Source of the DNA: an uncultured Mediterranea sp.
Lineage (GTDB): Bacteria; Bacteroidota; Bacteroidia; Bacteroidales; Bacteroidaceae
Assembly: GCA_946007445.1 (NCBI GenBank)
Contig: CAMGAL010000013.1
Span: 1-17,347, forward strand
DNA length: 17,347 nt
Direction of reading: 5' to 3'
This document shows, piece by piece, positions 7,460 through 14,203 of this stretch. The notes beneath the pieces were generated by a model. That model searched no databases, was not told where the DNA came from, and saw only the letters and a program-made list of their open reading frames with translations. The position numbers were made by a program, and so were the translations under genes. Position 1 is the first letter of the stretch; each line of letters begins with the position of its first letter.

Positions 7460-8848
7460 ATGGCTCTCATCAAATCCATCTCCGGCATTCGTGGTACGAT
7501 TGGCGGAAAAGCCGGCGAGGGACTCAACCCGCTGGACATCGTGAAATTCACTTCGGCCTACGCCACCTTGATGCGCCAGACCTCCACCCGTCGCAGCAAC
7601 AAGATTGTAGTGGGGCGTGACGCACGCCTCTCGGGCGAGATGGTGAAGCATGTGGTGGTGGGCACCCTGATGGGCATGGGCTGGGATGTGGTCGATATTG
7701 ACCTGGCCTCCACGCCTACCACCGAGCTGGCTGTCACCATGGAGGGTGCCGACGGAGGCATCATCCTGACCGCCTCGCACAATCCGCGTCAGTGGAACGC
7801 CCTGAAGCTGCTCAATGAGCAGGGCGAATTCCTCAACAAGGAGGAGGGCAACGAAGTGCTGCGCATTGCCGAGGCCGAGGCCTTCGACTATGCCGAGGTG
7901 GACCGCTTGGGCAGCTATCGCCAGGACTTGAGCTACAACCAGAAGCACATCGAGCGTGTCCTGGCGCTCGACCTGGTCGATGTGGAGGCCATCCGCAAGG
8001 CCGACTTCCATGTAGCCATTGACTGCGTCAACTCCGTGGGTGGCATCATCCTGCCCCAGCTGCTCGAAGCCCTCGGCGTGAACCATGTGGAGAAACTCTA
8101 CTGCGAACCCACGGGCGACTTCCAGCACAACCCCGAACCGCTGGAGAAGAACCTGGGCGACATCATGTCGCTCATGCGTCGGGGCGGCAACGACGTGGCC
8201 TTTGTGGTAGACCCTGACGTGGACCGCCTGGCCATGATTTGCGAGGACGGCACCATGTATGGCGAAGAATATACGCTGGTCACCGTGGCCGACTATGTGC
8301 TGCGCCACACACCGGGCAGCACCGTGTCCAACCTCAGCTCCACACGTGCCCTGCGCGACGTGACCCGCAGCTACGGCCAGCAGTACTTTGCAGCGGCCGT
8401 GGGCGAGGTGAACGTCACCACCAAGATGAAGGAGGTGGGGGCCGTGATTGGCGGCGAAGGCAACGGCGGAGTGATTTATCCCGCTTGCCACTATGGACGC
8501 GACGCCTTGGTGGGCATAGCCCTCTTCCTCAGCCACCTGGCCAAGGAGGGCAAGAAGGCTAGCCAGCTGCGAGCCGGCTATCCTGCCTACTACATGGCCA
8601 AGAACCGCATTGACCTCACCCCCGACATCGATGTGGATGCCATCTTGGCCAAGGTGAAGGAGCTCTACAAGCAGGAGGAGATCAACGACATCGACGGCGT
8701 GAAGATAGACTTCCCCGAACAGTGGGTACACCTGCGCAAGAGCAACACCGAACCCATTATCCGCGTCTATAGCGAAGCCGCCACTCCCCAGGCGGCCGAT
8801 GACATTGCCCGACAGGTCATGCAGGTCATCACTGACTTGGCCCACTAA
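7460..8848 (+). CDS. glmM: Phosphoglucosamine mutase (alpha-D-phosphohexomutase)
   Basis: 462 residues with the four domains of the phosphohexomutase superfamily. The catalytic phosphoserine loop is TASHNPR with Ser106, the metal loop is DPDVDRL (Asp251, 253, 255), the sugar-binding loop is GGEGNGG (331-337), and the phosphate-binding loop is RKSNTEPIIR (426-435). GlmM converts glucosamine 6-phosphate to glucosamine 1-phosphate on the route to UDP-GlcNAc, for peptidoglycan and lipopolysaccharide. The GEGNGG loop and overall length favour GlmM, but Bacteroidales also have related phosphogluco/phosphomannomutases, so the substrate assignment is less sure than the family. It sits 7 nt after the DUF4827 gene and 24 nt before the symporter gene, probably in one transcript. 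Confidence 0.88.
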   Translation: MALIKSISGIRGTIGGKAGEGLNPLDIVKFTSAYATLMRQTSTRRSNKIVVGRDARLSGEMVKHVVVGTLMGMGWDVVDIDLASTPTTELAVTMEGADGGIILTASHNPRQWNALKLLNEQGEFLNKEEGNEVLRIAEAEAFDYAEVDRLGSYRQDLSYNQKHIERVLALDLVDVEAIRKADFHVAIDCVNSVGGIILPQLLEALGVNHVEKLYCEPTGDFQHNPEPLEKNLGDIMSLMRRGGNDVAFVVDPDVDRLAMICEDGTMYGEEYTLVTVADYVLRHTPGSTVSNLSSTRALRDVTRSYGQQYFAAAVGEVNVTTKMKEVGAVIGGEGNGGVIYPACHYGRDALVGIALFLSHLAKEGKKASQLRAGYPAYYMAKNRIDLTPDIDVDAILAKVKELYKQEEINDIDGVKIDFPEQWVHLRKSNTEPIIRVYSEAATPQAADDIARQVMQVITDLAH

Positions 8849-8872
8849 ATCTGAATATATCCTGACAGACCG

Positions 8873-10225
8873 ATGAATTCATTTCTCGATACGTTAAGCC
8901 AAGGCATTACGACGGTCAGCGACTTCGTGTGCGGATATCCTCTCTTCCTCCTCCTTATTGGGGGAGGATTGTTTTTGTTCTTCTATTCGGGAGCCGTCTC
9001 CCTGCGCCATCTGGGCGACGCCATGCACGCCTTGCGCCATAGGTCTCACTGCTCGGGCGAGGGGCAGATTACTTCGTTTCAGGCGCTGATGAGTGCCATC
9101 GCCTCGACCGTAGGCATGGGCAACATTGCCGGCGTGGCCATCGCCATCACGGTGGGCGGCCCGGGTGCCATCTTCTGGATGTGGGTCAGCGCCTTGGTGG
9201 GTATGTCCACCAAATTCTTCGAGGGGGCGTTGGCCATCCTCTACAAGGGTCACGACTCTGCCGGCCAACCGCAGGGAGGCACCATGTACATCATCCTCCA
9301 CGGTCTGGGTCCCCAATGGCGCTTCTGGTCCTACTTCTTTGCCGGATTCGGTCTGATAGGCACGCTCTGCGTCATGCAGGCCAATCAGCTGGTCGAGTCG
9401 GTCACCACCGTTTTCACTACGCCGGCCGGCATCCCCAACACCTTGATGCTACGCTTCCTGATGGGTGTGGTCATCGCCGTAGTGGTGGGCATCGTCATCA
9501 TCGGTGGCATCCGTCGCATCTCGGCCATCTCGGCCAAGATAGTGCCCGTCATGGTGTCGTGCTACATGTTGCTGGTGCTGGTCATCATCTTGATGCATGT
9601 GGACAGACTGCCCGGCGTGCTGGCCGACATTGTGGGTTCCGCCTTCAGCCTGGAGGCAGGCATAGGAGGCATCTTGGCCACCGCTCTGACGGGTGCACGC
9701 CGTGCGGCCTATGTCAATGAGGCCGGTGTGGGTACCGCCTCCATGATGCATGGAGCGTCGGACAACAACGACCCCATCCGCGAAGGTTTCATTGCCATGA
9801 TAGGCCCCGCCATCGACTCCGGCCTAGTCTGCACGCTGACGGCCCTCCCCATCCTCCTGGCGGGCGACTACGCATCGGCCGAGGGTATCAAGGGACTCTA
9901 CATCGCCCTTCACTCCTTCGAGCACCTGCTGCCCGGTTGTGGTCAATACCTGCTCATGGTGATGGTCTTCTTCTTCGCCTTCAGCACCATGTTCTCCTAC
10001 TCCTACTATGGGCTGAAGTGCACCAATTTCCTCTTCGGAGCCCATCGTGCCAAATACTACAACTACTTCTACCTGGTGATGATTGTCGTGGCCGCTATGG
10101 TACCATTGGGCACGGTGGTGGCCGTCATGGACCTCTCGTTTGCCCTCATGGCCTTGCCCACCATGATGTCGCTGCTGCTGCTGGCGCCGCGCGTCAAGAA
10201 GTTGCTAAAGGAATACCATAGTTGA
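8873..10225 (+). CDS. AGCS-family sodium:alanine/glycine symporter
   Basis: 450 residues, almost entirely hydrophobic helices, consistent with the family's 10-11 membrane spans. Family motifs include SAIASTVGMGNIAGVA (74-89), PQGGTMYI (133-140) and, around residue 275-295, ARRAAYVNEAGVGTAS, the equivalent of the R-G-x-x-x-NEAG-x-G block. These proteins import alanine or glycine with sodium across the inner membrane. The conserved GTGN is GMGN here, a mild change. The short soluble N-terminus and single ATG leave little doubt about the start. It is 24 nt downstream of glmM and 21 nt upstream of the YitT gene; no separate promoter is visible. Confidence 0.9.
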   Translation: MNSFLDTLSQGITTVSDFVCGYPLFLLLIGGGLFLFFYSGAVSLRHLGDAMHALRHRSHCSGEGQITSFQALMSAIASTVGMGNIAGVAIAITVGGPGAIFWMWVSALVGMSTKFFEGALAILYKGHDSAGQPQGGTMYIILHGLGPQWRFWSYFFAGFGLIGTLCVMQANQLVESVTTVFTTPAGIPNTLMLRFLMGVVIAVVVGIVIIGGIRRISAISAKIVPVMVSCYMLLVLVIILMHVDRLPGVLADIVGSAFSLEAGIGGILATALTGARRAAYVNEAGVGTASMMHGASDNNDPIREGFIAMIGPAIDSGLVCTLTALPILLAGDYASAEGIKGLYIALHSFEHLLPGCGQYLLMVMVFFFAFSTMFSYSYYGLKCTNFLFGAHRAKYYNYFYLVMIVVAAMVPLGTVVAVMDLSFALMALPTMMSLLLLAPRVKKLLKEYHS

Positions 10226-10246
10226 ACGTTCTCTCCCTAGATTGCC

Positions 10247-11233
10247 ATGAACCGCCTCCATACTTCCCCTCGTCTCCGCACGCTGCTTGAGCTGGCAGGT
10301 ATCTGCCTGGGCTGCCTACTGGTGGCTGCGGGCTTCGTCTTGTTCATCAACCCCTACAAGTTGGTTCCCGGCGGTGTGTTCGGCACCAGCATTGTGCTGC
10401 ACCAGCTCTTTCCCTCCATCCAGGTGGGTACCTTTGGCTACATCCTGGCCGTGCCCATCTTGCTGGCCTCGGCTTTCTGTTTGGGCAAGAAGGTAGGCGG
10501 GCGCACGCTGTTGGCCTCGTTTGCCGCTCCCTTCTTCATGAACCTGCTCTCCTCCTGGTGCTATCCCACGCAGGAGGCGTTGCAAGCCCTCGACCCCTCG
10601 CAGCTGTTAGGCGGCAGGCTCGACCTCTCCAACGACTTGATACTGGCCATCCTTTTCGGCCCGTTGCTCATCGGTCTGGGCTCGGCCCTCATCATCAAGT
10701 GCAAGGCTTCGTCGGGTGGCAGCGATGTGATAGCCATGATCATCAGTCGCTATGCGCGGGTGAAGTTCAGCAATGCCCTGCTGGCCGTCGATGGCACGGT
10801 GGTGCTGGCCGGTATGCTGGTCATCGGTTTCGGCATTGGCCAGGCCGATTCCTCCTCCACCGCCGGTTTGCGTCTGAGTGGCTACTCGCTGCTCTGCATC
10901 CTCATGATGACGCGCATCCTGAGCTTTGCCATCTCTGGTGCCAAGAACGACAAGATTCTGCTCATCGTCACCCCCAAAGGGTTGCCCGGTCTGCGCGAAT
11001 TTATCCTGCAGACCCTCGACCGCACCGCCACCTGCCTGCCCGGTCGTGGGCTCTATAGTGGCGACGACAAGGAGATGTGGATGCTGGTGCTCCACGAACG
11101 TGAGGTGGATTCTGTCACCACGCGCATCAAGCAGTTCTGCCCCAAAGCCTTTTTGGTAGTGACCGATGCTTACGATACTTACGGCGAGCGTTGGAACGAC
11201 CTGCCTAACGAGGGCGATTTGGTGCTGAAATAA
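10247..11233 (+). CDS. YitT-family (DUF161/DUF2179) membrane protein
   Basis: 328 residues. About five to six membrane helices occupy 12-230, with the family's PGGVFGTSI near 41-49 and KASSGGSDV at 153-161. A soluble DUF2179 domain spans about 232-325, including the LPGRGLYSGDDKEM region (264-277). YitT proteins are common in Firmicutes and Bacteroidetes. Their role is not settled; a transporter function is usually assumed. It is the last gene of the rightward series and converges on comM/yifB, with a 244-nt AT-rich gap between the stop codons. Confidence 0.85.
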   Translation: MNRLHTSPRLRTLLELAGICLGCLLVAAGFVLFINPYKLVPGGVFGTSIVLHQLFPSIQVGTFGYILAVPILLASAFCLGKKVGGRTLLASFAAPFFMNLLSSWCYPTQEALQALDPSQLLGGRLDLSNDLILAILFGPLLIGLGSALIIKCKASSGGSDVIAMIISRYARVKFSNALLAVDGTVVLAGMLVIGFGIGQADSSSTAGLRLSGYSLLCILMMTRILSFAISGAKNDKILLIVTPKGLPGLREFILQTLDRTATCLPGRGLYSGDDKEMWMLVLHEREVDSVTTRIKQFCPKAFLVVTDAYDTYGERWNDLPNEGDLVLK

Positions 11234-11279
11234 GTCGTTATCTACTATTGCTGTCAGAAGGATTGTTCTCATAAGGTTG

Positions 11280-11318
11280 GTACTTTTTTAGGGTTAAACA
11301 ATTCGGCAGCAAAAGTAC
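11280..11318. repeat. 8-bp dyad with a leftward -7 box
   Basis: GTACTTTT (11280-11287) and AAAAGTAC (11311-11318) form a perfect inverted repeat with a 23-nt spacer. The right arm overlaps a minus-strand TACTTTTG (11317-11310), a full match to the Bacteroidetes -7 box, although no -33 TTTG is found at normal spacing. Downstream on the minus strand an ATG at 11272 opens MRTILLTAIVDND before running antisense into the YitT gene. It could be a regulatory site or the remnant of a lost gene's 5' end. Confidence 0.4.
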
Positions 11319-11343
11319 TCACCTATCCCTATCCGATGGTTAC

Positions 11344-11370
11344 GGTTTGTCCAAACCTCTTGTTCTTTTA
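11344..11370 (+). terminator. Possible terminator of the symporter/YitT transcript
   Basis: GGTTT (11344-11348) and AAACC (11353-11357) with a 4-nt loop form a short stem, followed by a T-rich run (TCTTGTTCTTTTAT). It lies 110 nt past the YitT stop, in the convergent gap. The stem is short, so confidence is low. Confidence 0.3.
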
Positions 11371-11386
11371 TCTAGCAAGTGTGCTT

Positions 11387-11419
11387 TATTGTACAAAATA
11401 AATGCTCAATCGTACAATA
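11387..11419. repeat. 8-bp inverted repeat in the AT-rich convergent gap
   Basis: TATTGTAC (11387-11394) and GTACAATA (11412-11419) are perfect inverted copies with a 17-nt spacer. The arrangement resembles an operator dyad, but no gene start is next to it. Together with the dyad at 11280-11318 it marks this 244-nt gap as unlike the surrounding GC-rich DNA. Confidence 0.4.
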
Positions 11420-11451
11420 TATATCTTAAATAATTGAATATCAGATATATG

Positions 11452-11473
11452 AAAAAAAAACACGCTCAACATG
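11452..11473 (-). terminator. Possible intrinsic terminator of comM
   Basis: On the minus strand, 5 nt after the comM stop, CATG-TTGAG-CGTG (11473-11461) forms a short stem with one G-T pair, immediately followed by nine T residues (11460-11452). The U-tract is strong and the stem is weak. Confidence 0.4.
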
Positions 11474-11477
11474 CAAC

Positions 11478-13016
11478 TTATCCTGCCCAATCTTCCCGAT
11501 CGAGGTTCCGATAGCCGATAGCTTCGGCCAAATGGTGCGATTCCACCTGCTCGGCACCCTCCAAGTCGGCGATGGTACGAGCCACCTTGAGGATGCGGTC
11601 GTAGGCACGGGCGGATAGATTGAGGCGCGTCATGGCATTCTTCAGCAGTGCCAGGCCCTGTTCGTTGGGACGTGCATACTGAGCCAGCAGGCGGCTGGTC
11701 ATTTGGGCGTTGCAATAGACTCCTGTTTCGTTGGCATAGCGCTGCTCCTGTATCTTGCGGGCAGCCATGACCCGCTGACGGATGGCTTCGCTGGGTTCGC
11801 CTGTCCGTGCGTCGCTCATCTTCTCAAACGGCACGGGAATGACCTCAATCTGCAAGTCGATACGGTCGAGCAGCGGGCCGGATATCCGGGTCAGATACTT
11901 CTGCACTTGGCCCGGACTGCATACACAGGCTTTGGAGGGGTGGTTGTAGTAGCCACAGGGAGAAGGGTTCATAGAGGCTACCAACATGAAGCTGGCCGGA
12001 TACTCCACGTTGCATTTGACGCGTGAGATGGAAATCTTGCGGTCCTCCAAGGGCTGGCGGAGCACCTCCAATACGTTGCGCTGGAACTCCGGTAGCTCGT
12101 CAAGGAACAGAACTCCATGATGTGCCAGGCTGATCTCTCCCGGCTGAGGATAAGAACCGCCTCCCGTCATGGCCACCATCGAGATGGTGTGGTGTGGATT
12201 GCGAAATGGTCGGGTGGAGATGAGCCCTCCGTCACGTCCCAATTTACCGGCTACGGAGTGTATCTTGGTCGTTTCCAGACTTTCCCCCAGTGACAAGGGA
12301 GGAAGGATGGAGGGCAATCGCTTGGCCAACATGGATTTACCACTGCCCGGAGCGCCCACCAACAAGATGTTGTGACCACCAGCAGCCGCCACTTCGAAGG
12401 CGCGCTTCACATTCTCCTGCCCTTTTACGTCTGCAAAGTCAAGATCAAACGTGCTTTGCTTGGCATAGAACTCTTTGCGGGTATCCACTTCGGTCATCGG
12501 CAGTGAGACCTTGTCGTTGAGGAAATCCACCACCTCGTTCAGCCGTTCCACCCCATAGACTTCCAGCCTGTTTACAACGGCAGCCTCCCGGGCATTGGCT
12601 TTGGGCAGGATGAATCCCTTGAAACCCAGCTCGCGAGCCAGAATGGCAATGGGCAACGCGCCCCGTATGGGCTGCAAGGTACCGTCGAGGCTCAGTTCTC
12701 CCATCAGCAAGTACTGACTCAGGTGGTCGTGATTGACCATCTCTTTGGCACTCAGCATACCGATAGCAATGGGCAGGTCGTAGGCTGCTCCCTCCTTACG
12801 GATATCGGCTGGGGCCATATTGATGGTCAGGCGGCTGGTAGGCAACTTGTAGCCCGACACTTCTAATGCAGAATGGATGCGATGCTGACTCTCCTTGACG
12901 GCAGAGTCGGGCAGTCCTACCAAGTAGAACATACAGCCACGGGTGCTGTTGACTTCAATGGTAATCAAGGTGGCATCGATGCCTTGTACGGCGGCTCCGT
13001 AGACTTTGGACAACAT
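11478..13016 (-). CDS. comM: ComM/YifB family Mg-chelatase-like AAA+ ATPase
   Basis: 512 residues, full family length. The N-terminal ChlI-like domain (about 1-165) starts MLSKVYGAAVQGIDA and includes VGLPDSAVKES (33-43). The AAA+ domain has Walker A GAPGSGKS (221-228), Walker B VLFLDE (302-307) and the GPLLDRID arginine motif (380-387). A cysteine-containing loop (Cys354, 364, 366) lies between them, and a C-terminal Mg-chelatase domain (about 410-505) ends the protein. In gamma-proteobacteria ComM is a hexameric helicase that drives branch migration while incoming DNA is integrated during natural transformation; the same role here is inferred from homology. It begins 5 nt after the stop of the thioredoxin-fold lipoprotein gene and is probably co-transcribed with it. 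Many databases use the name yifB. Confidence 0.9.
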   Translation of the reverse strand: MLSKVYGAAVQGIDATLITIEVNSTRGCMFYLVGLPDSAVKESQHRIHSALEVSGYKLPTSRLTINMAPADIRKEGAAYDLPIAIGMLSAKEMVNHDHLSQYLLMGELSLDGTLQPIRGALPIAILARELGFKGFILPKANAREAAVVNRLEVYGVERLNEVVDFLNDKVSLPMTEVDTRKEFYAKQSTFDLDFADVKGQENVKRAFEVAAAGGHNILLVGAPGSGKSMLAKRLPSILPPLSLGESLETTKIHSVAGKLGRDGGLISTRPFRNPHHTISMVAMTGGGSYPQPGEISLAHHGVLFLDELPEFQRNVLEVLRQPLEDRKISISRVKCNVEYPASFMLVASMNPSPCGYYNHPSKACVCSPGQVQKYLTRISGPLLDRIDLQIEVIPVPFEKMSDARTGEPSEAIRQRVMAARKIQEQRYANETGVYCNAQMTSRLLAQYARPNEQGLALLKNAMTRLNLSARAYDRILKVARTIADLEGAEQVESHHLAEAIGYRNLDREDWAG

Positions 13017-13021
13017 GGTGA

Positions 13022-14089
13022 CTATCGTTTAAGTATTTTGCTCTTCTTGGCTTTCTGTTGCCGTTGTTTCTCCTCCTCTGCGATGCGTTTCAACCGTTTC
13101 TCGACCTCTTGTTTGGTGAGGTTGACAGCTTCTATCCGTCCCGTTGGTGCCAGCAACAGGTTGGTAGGCAGTTCCTGTAGCGCTGTGTTGCGTATATATT
13201 CCGAAGTCCAGCCCTGTCCGTCACACACTTGTTGCCACTGCAGGGAGTCTTGCCGGATGGCCTTGCGCCAGGCAGCCGTATCTACATCGAGCGAGATGCC
13301 CAGCATGGCAAAGTGCTTGTTCTTCTTCTCGTTGCGGTAGAGGGCGCGCAGTGAGTCGAGCATGGGGCGGCAGTTGTCGTCGTACGAGGCCCAGAAGTTC
13401 ACCAGCAGGTATTGGTCTTTGAAGTCGTTGCGCGAAATCTTCTTCCCCTTGACATCGGGCAGGCTGAAGTAGGGCAAAGCCTTGCCTGGCTCCATCTTTT
13501 CCAAATCACTGAGCCGCTGCTGCAACTGAATGATGTAAGGGCGATCTTTCAGCTCACCTGCCATGGAGTTGATGAGTCGGCGGATGTGGCGGATGTCGGG
13601 TTGGGGTTGCAGCACGAAGTAGTGCTCCAACAGATAGATGCTGACCAGTGAGCGCGGATGGCTCTGAATGAACTCCTCCGCCTGCTGTTGTATCACCTCG
13701 GTAGTCGGTTGGGCAGGACTGGCCAGCAGTTGGTTGAACTGCGTCATCTCCTCATTGGCTTCGTTGCCATCCACCCGGAGAGCTTGCAGCTGCGCACTGT
13801 TGCCTTCTATCCGTATGTGGCTGTTTTTGCTCAAGAAGATGGGGTATTCATTCCCGTCCGTCAGCAGCAGGCGGGTGCTTACCAAGGTGTCGGGTGAGAG
13901 GTGGACCCGAAACTTGCCATTCTCCACCGGCAAGGTGTCCATGCGGTCATAAAGCAGGTCGGTGCCACAGAGGTAGATGGTATCGACCGCCAAGCCTTTG
14001 ATTTCACCTTCCAGCAGGGTGTCGGATGTCTTCTGGTGAGCGCAGGCCGCTGCCAAAACTCCCCATAGCAGAATAGTCAGCTTCTTCAT
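13022..14089 (-). CDS. Thioredoxin-fold lipoprotein with DUF4369-like N-terminal domain, lacking CxxC
   Basis: 355 residues. A lipoprotein-type signal ends LAAAC (Cys16). An N-terminal beta-rich domain (about 24-105) resembles DUF4369, a helical middle follows, and a TlpA/AhpC-like thioredoxin domain spans about 200-330. The active-site region reads NFWASYDDNC (231-240) where the family usually has NFWASWCGPC, so the first catalytic cysteine, the Trp, Gly and Pro are all replaced and only Cys240 remains. The cis-proline region (LPTN, Pro308) is kept. The protein is therefore unlikely to do classic dithiol-disulfide exchange; a binding or single-cysteine role is possible. The last 20 residues are strongly basic. 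It lies 5 nt upstream of comM. No clear -7 box is visible before it, so it may depend on read-through of the palindrome upstream. Confidence 0.82.
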   Translation of the reverse strand: MKKLTILLWGVLAAACAHQKTSDTLLEGEIKGLAVDTIYLCGTDLLYDRMDTLPVENGKFRVHLSPDTLVSTRLLLTDGNEYPIFLSKNSHIRIEGNSAQLQALRVDGNEANEEMTQFNQLLASPAQPTTEVIQQQAEEFIQSHPRSLVSIYLLEHYFVLQPQPDIRHIRRLINSMAGELKDRPYIIQLQQRLSDLEKMEPGKALPYFSLPDVKGKKISRNDFKDQYLLVNFWASYDDNCRPMLDSLRALYRNEKKNKHFAMLGISLDVDTAAWRKAIRQDSLQWQQVCDGQGWTSEYIRNTALQELPTNLLLAPTGRIEAVNLTKQEVEKRLKRIAEEEKQRQQKAKKSKILKR

Positions 14090-14117
14090 TATCTATTATA
14101 AATAAGGTATATATATG

Positions 14118-14180
14118 TAGAAAACGCGAATGACGTGGATTGCCGACCGATGGGTCCATCCGCGTTATCCGCGTTTTCTA
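14118..14180. repeat. Long imperfect palindrome of tandem 9-mers (REP-like)
   Basis: Arms 14118-14140 and 14158-14180 pair over 23 positions: 20 Watson-Crick pairs, two G-T wobbles and one mismatch, with a 17-nt loop. The outer 11 bp (TAGAAAACGCG / CGCGTTTTCTA) are perfect. The right arm contains two exact tandem copies of ATCCGCGTT (14158-14166, 14167-14175); the left arm has two degraded inverted copies (14123-14131, 14132-14140). It lies between the OmpA-like/TPR lipoprotein gene and the thioredoxin-fold gene, so it could act as a terminator or attenuator in the leftward transcript. The design suggests a dispersed palindromic repeat. Confidence 0.8.
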
Positions 14181-14203
14181 TCTAAAGATGTATCAAGCTT
14201 CGA

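Noticed and set aside
7364..8845. 493-residue open frame antisense to glmM
   Set aside because: It mirrors glmM almost end to end, is His/Val/Gly-rich with no recognisable domain, and arises from GC-rich codon use on the other strand, whose phosphohexomutase motifs are unmistakable.
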